Shown here one piece after another: positions 33,496 to 45,991 of a stretch of DNA of 64,000 bases (positions within the stretch are counted from its first letter, which is position 1; every line of letters begins with the position of its first letter). This DNA comes from Paraescarpia echinospica (Eukaryota > Annelida > Polychaeta > Sabellida > Siboglinidae). A model generated the notes under the pieces. The model saw nothing but the letters and a program-made list of their open reading frames with translations. It searched no databases and was not told the origin of the DNA. Position numbers and translations under genes: made by a program. Location: positions 48,552,976 to 48,616,975 of the forward strand of contig CM034541.1 in assembly GCA_020002185.1 (NCBI GenBank), given 5' to 3'.

Positions 33496-33834
33496 ATGCA
33501 GTGTAATTTCAAATTAGGTGGGGTCTGTGACTCCTGTTAAGACAATAACTGTCAATCTCATAAGAGTCACACTAATCATTTTTTTCAACTCAATTTTACC
33601 GAAGAACGTGCAATGTGCAGGGAAAAAAGAAACCGATATTGTTTGGTTATATATACGCATATATTAGAGCATTTATGATATGTTAACATAAATAAACAAT
33701 ATTTGTCAATAGTACAAGTAATACTTGTAAAAAACACACATATGTACATGCACCGAAACAATACCCTTATGTTTATACATATATAATACACATTCATGCA
33801 TATCACACACAATAATATAATTTGATGGCATGTA

Positions 33835-35290
33835 TAGCAGTTTAATATTGTACACGTATTTTTTTAATAAATTGTTTTTCGCATAATTACCAAAACCTCT
33901 GAAGCTATGTGTTCCAATCTTCTCTGTGAGTAACTTTGAGGTATTGTTAATGACGTGGCAAACTGTATCTAAGACATCTTTTGGCAACTTCATGTTTCGT
34001 TCTGAATGGGTGCAACTCTGTTTTGTCCTTGCGTTGTAATTGTGTACGTAAGCATTTGTATTTAGTTTCCAATTTAATAGGTTGGCACGGAGGTCATGAT
34101 GTACATATTTAAAATAAAACTTAAGTTCATGTAATTTTAATATGTCACCAATTTTTAAGATATTCAATTTTTTTAAAGTGGCTCAGAATGTGAATTATAA
34201 TTACTTGTAAATAAAATTATCATAGCTTTCTTTTGAATTTTCAACATTTGATATGTGATAATAATAACGTATTACATAACAGAATTTTTATTTCTAGAGG
34301 AAAGACATATTTTAATCTGTTTAAGATGTCGTCTGTTTTGGAACACTTGTTTGACATTTTTTCAATGTGTTTATTCCAATTTAAATTTGTATCTAAAGTA
34401 AGTCCTAAAAATACATTCATCCAGTCTTTCTATGTTTATACAATTGATATTGAGGGTAAAGTTATCGACAGCTTTATTTTGCATGTGAAAAATCATATAT
34501 TTAGATTTGTTTCTGTTTAATAATAATTTATTAATGTTTAACCATTCAAGTATTTTAATGAGTTCATCATTTATTACCGATTCGATATTTCTATTTGGGG
34601 AATGACCATGAAAATAATTGATGGTGCTAAATAAGGTGGTATCGTCGGCATACATAATAAAGTTAATAATTTCGCTAGCTTTAGGAAAATCATTAATATA
34701 TAGTATGAATAATAGGGGACCAAGAATAGATCCTTATGGTACACCAATACTATCATTTTGAAATTCGATGTATTGTCTTCTATTGCTTAAATAGCTATTA
34801 AATAGATTCAGGGTAGGACCTTGTAATCCATAATATCTTAGTTTATTTAATAGTATCGAGTGATAGAGAGGTCAAGAAAAATACTGAAAGGAACATAATT
34901 GTTATCAATTTGTGTAATTATTCTATTTACTAGTTCAAGTGACGCATATTCGGTAGAGTGTTTTTTCCTAAAGCATTATTGATTTTTAACAAATAGATCA
35001 GAAGCATTAAAGTATGCAGTTAGCTGATTAGATATTATTTTCCCTAACACTTTTGAAATTGTTGGAAGAAGAGATATGCGTATATAATTTGTTTAAACAG
35101 ATAGGTCATCTTTCTTAAAAATAGGAAATACTTTAGCGAGTTTAAGTGTATCAGGAAATATACCAGTATTTATTACTTTATTTATTACAAATGTTAATGG
35201 TTTGATGATGGAGGGTTCAATTATTTTCAAACGTTTAGAGGAAATACCGTCACAACACCTACTGTTTTTTTTTAAACAAATCAGTTAGTC
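33835..35290 (-). mobile_element. Decayed non-LTR retrotransposon, RT to C-terminus
   Basis: Minus-strand fragments in order are: FPDTLKLAKVFPIFKKDD, then ISLLPTISKVLGKIISNQL, KHSTEYASLELV, FLDLS (first catalytic block, deleted around it), GSILGPLLFILYINDF and the catalytic YADDTTLFST (near 34645). The thumb region ILEWLNINKLLLNRNKSKY comes next, and finally the C-terminal LNILKIGDILKLHELKFYFKY block (from 34167). At least three stops and two indels are present. The clade differs from the other LINEs here; it resembles elements usually labelled jockey-like in invertebrate annotations. The endonuclease is missing and the 3' end is uncertain. Confidence 0.88.
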
Positions 35291-35775
35291 ACTATATTAT
35301 AAATATGTTGAAGGAATACTCTCCGCCAGATTGTGTTTAATAAGCCGGTAAGAGTGTTTGGAACATGACAGGTACGCGCGCGGAATGTTCAGGATGTAAA
35401 CAAAACGTAGATTCTAAACACGGTATGTTGACAATGTTGCCAAAACAGGCCGGTTTAACTGTACAAGGCGCTTTAGATGTTTGGTGCGCTCGCATTTTCA
35501 CACACTCCAGAGAACCAATATAGCGAAATAAATAATTACACACCGATTTCAGATAACGTAACAGTCGGCCTCGCATTACGTTCTCGACTCAATATGTGTT
35601 ATTTTCATCCGTCCATTGCTCTCGGTCACAACGTATTGCAAGCTTCGGTTCGGGAGACAACATCGTGTCTGGGCAGCATTGGAGGATCCTTTCCACCGTA
35701 GTAAGGATGGACGGTTTCTCGGGAAGTTGTGCCGCGGTTTTGCGAAAAATCACATCGGGATTCTGGAAGGGTCTG
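35291..35775. other. Unassigned sequence
   Basis: No recognised gene; several short frames on both strands. Confidence 0.45.
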
Positions 35776-36290
35776 CTCATTAATAATAACAATAATAATA
35801 AATAGTAATAATTATAATAAATTTATTTGTATAGCTCCATGTCACCGGAAATAAAAAAAATCCGTTCAAATGCGCTTAAAATACAACATTGTTAAAACCT
35901 CATCGCTAGAATAAAACAATAATTATTTAACATTTAAAAATGTAATATATAATAAGAATATAACACGACAATTAAACATACATGTGTAACCACATAATTT
36001 AACTGAACTATCTAAACATAAATTATTTGCTTCTTTAAAATCAATCACGTACTTAAATAAAATAATTAAATAATTAAAATGTAATATAAAATAAACCATG
36101 ACGGTATGCAATAGTTAGAATGAAAATATGTTGTAATTAATCTTAAAATGCTTTCTTAAAACGATGTCTTAATCTGAGATTTGAATAGTCCGAGAGAGTC
36201 AGCGACATGGACGTACAACTATCTTGCTAGTTTGAACGGTCCGTCTGGTCGAATGTAGCCCTGACTCGTGTTCCTAATTCCGAGACGGCA
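35776..36290 (-). mobile_element. CR1/L2-like LINE 3' end with (ATT)n tail
   Basis: On the minus strand a short C-terminal coding remnant reads RPDGPFKLAR, stop, then VADSLGLFKSQIKTSF. It is followed about 240 bp later by a tail with AAGCGCATTTGAACGG and GGAGCTATACAAATAAATT, running into TTATTATTATT. The tail resembles that of the full element at 53.3-57.0 kb and of the SINEs. It is a severely 5'-truncated copy. Confidence 0.72.
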
Positions 36291-37259
36291 ATCTCCGGTA
36301 ACTGTCGCAATCATGCATATAATTCGTCTTGAAGATAGTGAATATGTTTGTCTGTATGAGTCCTGCAGGCAAGGCTTCGGTTCTACAGATGTGATATATT
36401 ATATGGTTGGCTAGGAAACAGCTTCCGCGTCACAACAGGATAAATTCTAACTGGACACGTCTTCGTTGTGAATAGTACGTTTGGGAGGAATGCCTTCCAG
36501 TTCAGAACCGTGTCATTTTATAAACAAGCGCAGGACAAACAAAACGCAGAACGGGGAATAATTATAATACCCTTGTTCATGCAAATGCAACATATTCAAG
36601 ATGCATTAATAACAGCACGGCATTTGCGAAAATATATAATTCAACACACTACCAAATATCTACATCATATGATTCCTACATCGGTGTTCATCGGTGTTCA
36701 TCGGTGTTCATCGGTGTTCATCGTGTGCATCCCTCAAGTCATTCCATGAGATCGTGTCTCTGTTATTCTTATGTTATCTACATCATTGAGCTGCCCAAGC
36801 ATCTAGTAGTTCTCAGTCCATCTCTTTTAGGAGTCCTTTGAATATGTCGCTGATTAGCTACAAGTTCCGTCATCCTCACAAGCCAGGGGAAATTAGCTAC
36901 ATTACCTCTGGCAGATATCCCACGCGATGTGCGGATGTTCGTGATATCAGCACACCTGCACCTAGACCTAGAACTGTCAGTCCGTCGTGCCGTGCTGTGA
37001 GAACCATGATGGGCAAACGCCCCCGCCCCCTACCAAAGGGCACTTGATCGGAAATCCCAATATAATGACCTGTTGGACCATTCTCGGGAGCGGCACAACT
37101 GCAATGTGTATTCAAATAATCACTTCTACTCCCCGAACATCACTTGTAATGTCAGCCGCGATTGTCCGAAACAAAGACAACCGAATCGTGAAAGGCAACG
37201 AACTGACGGGGTCAGCTTAATTCAATGTTTTGCAAGGTGATCTGCCTGGGGGCAGTGTG
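36291..37259. other. Unassigned sequence with a 10-bp tandem repeat
   Basis: Four copies of CGGTGTTCAT at about 36679-36721. Near 36430-36465 a stretch (AGGATAAA..CTAACTGGACACGTC) recurs at 39350-39385. No gene recognised. Confidence 0.5.
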
Positions 37260-37263
37260 ATCA

Positions 37264-37642
37264 TCATGCATACATACAAACATACAAACATACAACCATA
37301 CATGCTTACATGCATACATGCATGCATGCACGCATGCACGCATGCACGCATGCACGCATACACGCATACACGCATACACGCATACACGCATACACGCATA
37401 CACGCATACACGCATACACGCATACACGCATACATGCATACATGCATACACGCATACACGCATACATGCATACACGCATACACGCATACATGCATACACG
37501 CATACACGCATACACGCATACACGCATACATGCATACATGCATACACGCATACACGCATACATGCATACACGCATACATGCATACATGCATACACGCATA
37601 CACGCATACACGCATACATGCATACATGCATACATGCATACA

Positions 37643-37676
<34 letters not shown>

Positions 37677-38688
37677 CATACATGCACGCATACATGCATA
37701 CATGCATACATAATGCATATATACATGCATACATGCATATATGCATACACGCATACACGCATACATGCATACATGCATACATGCATACACGCATGCACGC
37801 ATGCACGCTTACATGCATACATGCATACATGCATACATAATGCATATATACATGCGTACATGCATAAATACATACATGCATACATGCATACACGCATACA
37901 CGCATACACGCATACATGCATAAATACATACACGCTTACATGCTTACATGCTTACATGCATACATGCATACATGCATACATGCACACATGCACACATGCA
38001 CACATGCACACAGGCACACATGCACACATGCACACATGCACACGTGCACACGTGCACACGTGCACACGTGCACACGTGCACACGTGCACACGTGCACACA
38101 TGCACACATGCACACATGTACACATGTACACATGCACACACGCACACACGCATACACGCATACACGCTTACACGCATACATGCATACATGCATACATACA
38201 TACACGCATACATACATACATGCATACACGCATACATGCATACATGCATACATACATACATACATACATACATACATACATACATACATACATACATACA
38301 TACATACATACATACATACATACATACATACATACATACATACATACATGCATACATGCATACACGCATACACGCTTACATGTATGTATGCATACATGCA
38401 TACATGCTTACATGCTTACATGCATACATGCATACATGCATACATGCATACATGCATACATGCATACATGCATACACGGATACACGCTTACATGTATACA
38501 TGCATACATGCTTACATGCATACATGCATAAATACATACATGCTTACATGCTTACATGCATACATGCATACATGCATACATGCATACATGCATAAATACA
38601 TACATGCTTACATGCTTACATGCTTACATGCACACATGCACACATGCACACATGCACACATGCATACATGCATACATGCAAGCATAAT
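37264..38688. repeat. Octanucleotide array (TGCATACA and relatives), 1.4 kb
   Basis: Alternating blocks of TGCATACA, CGCATACA, TGCACACA, CGTGCACA and pure TACA units. It is strictly alternating purine-pyrimidine for long stretches, with many ATGCAT and TGTGCA-type palindromes. The absence of stops keeps up to six frames open (longest 433 codons, His/Thr/Ile-rich); none is a credible gene. Confidence 0.97.
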
Positions 38689-39657
38689 TCTTTAACATCG
38701 ACTATATAAATGTTTACGTCAGCCCTCCATGTTTCCAGCAAATATCTCTAACAGGATCAACTACCCGCATAAGTACACGGACAAGACCACTCCAACCATC
38801 AATGCATATAAATATGCATCTGTTCCCAGGCAGTATCCAGCCGTCTGCTGCGCCACACATAACTCCATCACTACCAGACTTCCCGTGTATTGTGGTGCAG
38901 GCCAACATAGAGCAGCATATATTGCACGGCTTTCCCGTTCGCTAAAATTACCAGATATCTGCATGCGATATCCGTTTTCTTTTGTTTTGGATCACCTTTC
39001 TACACTTATTTTATGACTCTTTGTCGACGACATGTAGAGCATCAATCACAATTTGGCTATAATCAGAACTCTATGGAATATCATCACTAATATTCACGCA
39101 TACCGAAATGCTCCACGCCAACTAAGTGTCTTTTTTTCTCTTGCACCGGAAGTAGGGCGCAATGTTGTTGTCATAAACGTCACAGTTGATGTGTTGCGAG
39201 CAATGTTTCATAGGCATAGTCTGTAAGTCAGTCAGTCAGTCACAAACATCGGAGTTTCCATCTAGTTTTAAGGATGCGCATATGTATTGCATCCGACTGA
39301 ACTGAATGTAATCATGTCTAAACTACATCTCACATTGTCACGACACAAAAGGATAAACGCTAACTGGACACGTCCTCGTATTCTTAGTAGGTAATCACGA
39401 ACGGAAACTACGTATTTCAGCATGAACACCATTCGCCTAGCAGCGATACTCAACTATGTCAAACACGTTGAACATCGCTGTTGAAAATCAATAATTGTTT
39501 TTCATAATCAGACTATTAGGGATCAACTCTCTGCTTTAGTGTCAGTTGGCGTCTGTGGTGGTTATAATGAATGGCAGCTTATTTTCACACTGTACACTGT
39601 AAATAATTATAACTGGCATTGCAGTTCTCTTCGATTATTCTTAATTTTCAGTACTTC
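38689..39657. other. Unassigned sequence
   Basis: No gene recognised. A 95-codon plus frame at 38729-39016 has no known domain. Confidence 0.45.
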
Positions 39658-39982
39658 AGTGTGGAGCGCAGTGGTGCAGTGGATAGAGCTTCGGACTTTC
39701 GACCTAGAGAACCCGGGTTCGAATCATGTGCTGCGGTGTCGAACCTTGGGGAAGTTCATTCACTCTACGTTGCTCCAGTTCACCAAGCTGTAAGGGTGAG
39801 TACCTGGCTGTAGACAATGGAGGATAGTTGTGTGCGAATAGTCTTCGCGCATTAATTGCAGCGTGGCTGGATGCTTCCCAGAGATGGTGTTCGATAGAAC
39901 AGGTCTGCCAGGGAATAAAGTGTAAAAGCGCTTTGAGCAATCCTGAGAACTGGATACTGCGCTATATCAGAACTTACCTTTA
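39658..39982 (+). mobile_element. tRNA-derived SINE, copy 2
   Basis: Box A TGGTGCAGTGG near 39672 and box B GGTTCGAATCA near 39716. The body is homologous to copy 1 (CGCATTAATTGCAGCGTGGCTG in both), with the tail GCGCTTTGAGCAATCC ... TGCGCTATATCAGAAC. It is longer than copy 1 by a middle segment containing GGTGAGTACCTGGCTG. No target duplication is evident. Confidence 0.88.
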
Positions 39983-40655
39983 CTTTATTCATGTTTTCCA
40001 AGCGCTGTCTAACAGATTCATAGTGTCGTTCACTCAACAAACGTCCCTCTCGTGATTATAGGCGAATATTGCAAGTACATTAATAACATATGCGCTAATG
40101 TATTGGCTTGTTGCATGACAATTTGTTTGGGAAAGTTGATTGTACAAAAACATTGTTGGGGGACATGACTCGATAACCACTAGAGCACCAGCACCGTATT
40201 CGTTAAGTTTACTGACTGTCCGTCTATTTCACTCCAAGGGAATATAAAGTTGTTAATGAAAATATTTATTTAAAACACGTTAATGGAATAAGATAAACGT
40301 TAACGAAATAACGTAGAGAACACTTGCCGCGATCACTTCATTTCATGATGTAATAGTTATTACAAACTAATAACTCTTATAATAATATTATGAAGCTTGC
40401 GTTCTTGGATATCATTCAGTTTGCCTGTGGCGTTGATGATTCGTGTGCCTTCATTGTTGTTGAAGGTTGTGAGCATTCACCTAGGTTGTGAGCATTCACC
40501 TAGGTCGTGTTTAGCGCGCGTAGGTGTAAATGTGACATTTCCGGTTTTTTCTCACAACACAATATCATGATCCCTCCCAGCACTGATATGACATTGAAAT
40601 GGCGAATGAAAGATGACCACCGGTTAGCGGAGTCTGGAATGCCTTGAGGGAGTGT
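39983..40655. other. Unassigned sequence with a 21-bp duplication
   Basis: GTTGTGAGCATTCACCTAG occurs twice in tandem near 40466-40505. No gene recognised. Confidence 0.5.
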
Positions 40656-40659
40656 AGGC

Positions 40660-41166
40660 ACACACGCACACACGCTCACACGCACACACGCACACGCACA
40701 CACATGCTCACATGCACACAAGCTCACATGCACACATGCACAAATGCACAAATGCTCACGTGCTCGCATGTACACATGTACAAATGTACACATGCACACA
40801 TGGAAACATGCTTACATGCAAACATGCACGCATGCAGACATGTTCACATGCAAACATGCTCACATACACACGTGAAAACATGCTCACATACAAATACATA
40901 CATGCATGCGTACATGCGTACGCTCGAATGTACATACGTCCATTCATACATACACATATACATACATACGTACACAGATACACACATACCTACATACACG
41001 CATACACGCGTACACGCGTACATACGTACACACGTACGCACACACACATATACATACATACGAACGTACGTACGTACATACGTACATACGTACATACATA
41101 CATACACACATGATTGCATACATACTTACATTATTGCATACCTACATACATACATACATACATACA
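40660..41166. repeat. Compound CA/ACATGC/TACG simple-repeat array
   Basis: (CACACG)n, then CACATGCT-type units, then CATACGTA/CATACATA units. It resembles the array at 37.3-38.7 kb in composition. Confidence 0.95.
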
Positions 41167-41589
41167 GTCACACTTGATTGTATACCCGTCAATAGCTGAC
41201 ATGACGCCGTGGAGACCTGTATTTGCACGGCGACGGGGTATAATTCCTAGACTATGCAATTGACGTTGAATAGAACTCTTGCTTTCCCTTGCACAAACCA
41301 CATGCAGAAAAGGAGAGTTAATACTCGAATGCTCATTACAGCATATCCATCGGCAACTATATTCACCGAAGGAGAATTATATACTGTGTGACATGTCCTC
41401 GTTTTTCTTTCAAAAGAATGAAGTTACTGGGAAATTGGATTCTGTTTGGTCTAGAGTGCGCGTGGGTTGTGAACGTCGATCGTGATAAAGCGTGTCTGCG
41501 ACTACGAGTGTTTCCCTAAGTAGTTCTAGCTAAGAGCACGATTTATCTGTAAAAATCCTTTTCTGCTTGTTTATGTATGCGCGCATGCT

Positions 41590-42095
41590 AACGCTTTCCT
41601 CTTAGACGGCTTGAAACTTGGATTAATCTACGACAACTAGACTAACACGTAAGACCTTAGCGTTTTTTTTTAAATATCCCACATATGTGAAGATTCTCGT
41701 CTTTTTTATGGGGTAAACTACTTGTTCTTGGACATAAAACGTAAAATGCGCGTAATACTAAAACGTAACCTAACAATCGCAGGAACTACGCGCGCGTGGC
41801 AAATACTTCGGTGAAACGGCCCTTGCGTCATGGACCTGGCAACATGAAGTACACACTGACACAATAATTCTTATATCTACACTCATGCCAATAGCATAGC
41901 AATACGAATATTATTTGACAATTCTACACATTGACGACTACGGCCTATCGATGGAAGAGAACTTCACATTCTCTCCGACTATCGTTAGTGGGAACAAACA
42001 ACGAGTATCTGTGCGCGCATTATGGTGTTTATGTAATGATGCTGTTTTCTAACATTTGGTAAATTTTACTGTCACGTCTGTCAACTGCCTAGGCT
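41590..42095 (+). repeat. Dispersed repeat of about 500 bp, copy 2
   Basis: Second copy of the family at 30968-31487, in the same orientation, with many substitutions and small indels; clearly alignable by eye over its full length. Confidence 0.85.
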
Positions 42096-42475
42096 TCCTT
42101 CAGGTGTCGGGCATTTTGCTAGTTATTAGAGTACTCTTCGTTTGCTGGGTTCCAAAGCGTTTCTGTCTTGTGCCGAACATCTGATTAAAGGAATGGATTT
42201 CACTGCCTATGGACGTCACTGGGTCCATCCTGTTGACATGTCATCAAACGACACTTGCCCCGCCGCAGAGGTGATGACAGTCTCTCTATTCTATGCATTA
42301 CACCCTAGTCTGTACAGTTGGCCAACTGTTATAGGCTTATCACACCAGTGCCGTCTTGCGTCAGCATATAGATTGGTCGATCATTTGATATTGTTGGTAT
42401 GATCGCTAACTGGAGACCGACGTCGGTCGATTATCTGCCATTGCAACATGAACTACTTTATTACGCACTCGCTCT
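42096..42475. other. Unassigned sequence
   Basis: An 86-codon plus-strand frame (42142-42402) has no relatives I recognise. Confidence 0.4.
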
Positions 42476-42477
42476 CT

Positions 42478-42670
42478 CACAAACACACACACCCACTCAC
42501 TCACTCACTCACTCATTCACTTACTCAACTCACTCACTCATTCACTCACTCACTCCCTCTCTCTCTCTCCCCCTCTCTATTTCCGCCTAACTCTCCCCCT
42601 CATTGTCTCCCCCTCTCCTTTCCTCCCAATGTATCTATCACCATTCACCTCTTTCTCCCTCCCTCTCGAT
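42478..42670 (+). repeat. (CTCA)n and CT-rich tract
   Basis: CTCA/TTCA tetranucleotides followed by a CTCTCCCCCTC pyrimidine tract. Confidence 0.9.
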
Positions 42671-43196
42671 GCGAACGTGATCGGGAAAGTGCTTGTGTGA
42701 ATCAGTGAGGGTACACAGGCGATAACTAACGATCAAGCAAACGCTCGGCACGTTACAGAACTCTCACACACAAAAAGTACAAGAAATCCAAAGAACGAGG
42801 CAATGTTCGCCGTGAGGCATGGAGCAATGTTATGGGTGGTCACTCTAGATACTTCATCAATGATGTATAGGCAATGCGTGCCGGCAGTTTCGCACCAGTT
42901 GGCTTTCTTAATTATGTCAGGTCTGATTAAGCGTTTTTATGCCAGTCAATTAACCTACATGTTTATATATTGACCCTGGAGTCATTGACGTATATTTTAA
43001 GACAATTAATATTCAGAACAGCTGTAGTCACGGTGCTAGCCATCCGCAACTCTTATATTGATGTTTCCAGCTGCGCGTTTGGCTTTTCTGAACCTCGCCT
43101 GCTTTTCCAATCAAATATTGGATTGGACACCGCCTTACAGATTTGCTCGGGCAACGGTCATTACCTTTGTTTCCTTTACACGGCATAAGCGAAGCA
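42671..43196. other. Unassigned sequence
   Basis: No gene recognised. Confidence 0.45.
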
Positions 43197-43198
43197 TG

Positions 43199-43238
<40 letters not shown>
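43197..43238. repeat. (TA)n microsatellite at the Gypsy insertion site
   Basis: About 20 TA units directly abutting the left LTR. The right flank of the element is also TA-rich. Confidence 0.97.
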
Positions 43239-43242
<4 letters not shown>

Positions 43243-44167
43243 CTAGTGCACCAAACTTCTCAAATGTCAACTGCACTAATGTGGAATCAAATCCCTTTAT
43301 TGAGGTTCGTTCACCAAGTTTGGTGTTACATTTTCAATTCAATACGAACAAAGAGACGGCAGAGGCGAGTCATCTGCCAACACAAACAATAATACTAATG
43401 TCAGCACAATCGTTTTAAAAGTAAATAAAACACAAACATCGTCCCAGTGAACTGTATCGCATCTAGGCACAAAGTAAGGGAGCAGAAAAATCACCATATC
43501 TTCAGAGAAAGAAGACAAGTGTCAGTCTTACAACAAAGGACACAGTGATCACAAGACACAACTGTAAATGTTTCCATATTTCTAAAGTAAGAAATATGGC
43601 AGTATTCTACCAAACATATTACGATTGCAAATAATTGAGCACTGCATTGGCAACGGAGCAGCTTATATTAAACTGTCATGATATCAGTTGTACATACTAC
43701 ACACAGTATCAACAATGATTACAAACGATAAACAGCCTGCCAGTGTGATCTAACAATTTACAGATATAATAATGTCTAGGTATGAAAATGGAATTAATGC
43801 AACTTGTCACAATCCCAACTATTTCCCTACACACAAGTCACAAACATTTGTTTATGAGAAACACAACATCTATAGTGAAATCGAATCACCACTCTTAATA
43901 ATAACAACGCAACATTTAGGTCGAATAATATCATTAAATGACTAGTACGTGCACAACATCAGTTGTAATATTGTTGTTTAGGTAACCATCCCGGTCCACA
44001 CCCGTTAAGTCATAAATCATACCAACAAATAAACAACCTCGTGGCAAGGACCTTTTTATCGCGCTGCAGAAACGGTGTCGCACCGTAATTAAGCGCCGCT
44101 AAAAGAAACTGCAAAGAACGGGGTCAAACTGAAATTGCGCCACTAAGAGAAAGAACGCCCTAGTACA
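43239..44167 (-). repeat. 3' LTR
   Basis: 929 bp. On the minus strand it begins TGTACTAGGGCG and ends ACTAGAACA, giving TG...CA ends. An AATAAAGGG polyadenylation signal (complement near 43291-43299) lies about 55 bp before its end. Confidence 0.95.
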
Positions 44168-44185
44168 TTCCCCCTAACTTAAAGG
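44168..44185 (-). other. Polypurine tract
   Basis: Minus strand AGTTAGGGGGAA ends exactly at the start of the 3' LTR, the expected site for plus-strand priming. Confidence 0.8.
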
Positions 44186-44197
44186 TAACCGTCTCGG

Positions 44198-45991
44198 TTA
44201 ATGTGGGATGACTCCACTTTGTCGCATTGCAACAAACATACTCGTCATAAAAGACGTCAACTGTACTACTGTCGCCTGGTCAGTGTTCATCTCCAGCCGA
44301 GCAGGTGCATTACGAAGTAATCGAGGAGCGGGCATCGGTGTTCCAGCATCGATACCATATGAACTGGTAATCCCTTCCTTTGCAGCCCTCCGTTCTCTTA
44401 TTCGTTTCGATCGTCTGGGTGCTGCAACCAGCGGTAACACAATAGGTTCGACCCTTTCAACAATCTCGGCTTCGCGCCTTTCGCTCATGTGAGCGATCTC
44501 TGCTGAATGAGTATGACCTTCTTCATCCGCGGGAATGAGACGAACGAAAATGCCTTCCTCTTCTTCATTATCTGAGCTGCTATAGCGGCTTGTCACGGGT
44601 TCTTCTGGAACGTCCGTCAAGGTGCGGTCTGGAACGATCACGTGAAGACCTACAGGCTGTAAGTTCGCTCGGCAAACCGTCTGTGGATGCCCTGAGCCGT
44701 CAGCTCGTTCAATGTGATAAGGACTTCCAGGCTGCTCTGACACACCGGTAACTTTGTAAATATCGGGACACCAGGCGTCTTGAATCTTGTTGCATCCCGG
44801 TGGCCGATTACGGACGTATACTCTGCAGCCAATCGATAGTGGATCGCTGATCCTCTCATGTAGATGATTTCGATCCGCAGCAGTCCTCTCGCCACGCTCC
44901 TTCACATTACGATACGCTTTTCGCAGTCTCCTCCGATGGATAGCTAACCAGCCATCAATGCTTCCATCTTGATCATCATCTGTGGTAATGCTCAGCAGAG
45001 CATCAATCGGAAGTCGCGGATCTCGACCGAAGAGAAGGTAAAACGGCGAGTATCCGGTGGACGCATGGGGCGTCGCGTTATATGCTGTGCATAACTCTGG
45101 AAGGTATTCAGTCCACTTTCGTTTCTGCGATGGAGAAAGAGTTCGCAGTAGGTCGTGTAGTGTGCGGTTGAATCTTTCGCACTGGCCGTTCCCCTCTGGG
45201 TGATATGCAGTAGTACGCGATTTCTGCACTCCATACAGTTTGCAGAGCTCTCGAATGGTTGCACTTTCGAAGTTTCTACCTCTATCGGAATGGATTCGTT
45301 GCGGGACGTCAAAGCGTTGAAACCACTCTCGAACTAAGACACGGGCAGTCGTACGCGCAGTTTGATCACGCATCGGTACAGCCCATGTGTACTTAGTAAA
45401 GACGTCCGTCATCACTAACACGCTTTCTCGGCCATCGGCGGCTTTCTCCAGTTGAGTTAATTCGATAGCCACGACTTCCAAGGGTCTCGACGCCAGGAGA
45501 TTTCCCATTGGTGCATGGATCTTGCGACGAGGCATCTTTGCTAATGTGCATTTGGAACAGTTCTTGACGTAGGTGTCTATCTGACGATGCATTTCTGGCC
45601 AGTAACACCTACTCCATGCAAGTTGAATAGTTCGATCACCACCTTGGTGTCCCATTAGATCATGAACGGCTTCCAACAGTTGTGATTTTAACACGCTCGG
45701 CAAGACCAATTGTCTCACTAGTTCTCTCTGTGAAGTCATCACAGTACGATACAGAATTCCGTTCTGTTCAGATAACTTTGGCCAGTGTCGTACTAACTTC
45801 ATCACGATATCCGAATCGCAGTGTATAGGTCGCTCACCGGCTCTCCAGTACAACAGAAACCTGCCGATGTCGGGATCTTTGTTCTGCAGCTCTGTAATCT
45901 CGGCATGCGATAGTGATGGAAATGCGGACGACGCCTGCATCGTCGGTGGCAAGGGCGACTCGTTAATGTCGTGTCTCAACACCTCTGGCAT
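44198..45991 (-). pseudogene. pol: pol part 3: integrase
   Basis: 597 codons. The HHCC zinc domain uses H110, H115, C145 and C148. The DDE core has second Asp in IHSDRGRNF (236) and Glu in GQCERFNRTL (272), the expected 35-residue spacing. At the first Asp position the sequence is VVAIELTQ with Glu at 177, so the catalytic triad is altered, assuming this is the aligned site. A C-terminal GPY/F-like module follows (SIGCRVYVRNRPPG ... PYHIERADG), then an acidic tail and a basic SKRIRERRAAKEG. It runs to within 30 bp of the 3' LTR. Confidence 0.93.

Noticed and set aside
36838..37220. Overlapping 69-77 codon frames as a small gene
   Set aside because: No recognisable domain, and equal frames exist on both strands.
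37212..38695. Long open frames (up to 433 codons) rich in His, Thr, Ile, Tyr on both strands
   Set aside because: They exist because the octanucleotide repeat has no stop codon in several frames; no domain, start context or splice signal supports them.
40139..40200. tRNA-like D-arm word (GGTGCTCTAGTGGTTATCGAG on the minus strand, in part)
   Set aside because: No box B or cloverleaf follows; too short to call a tRNA or SINE.
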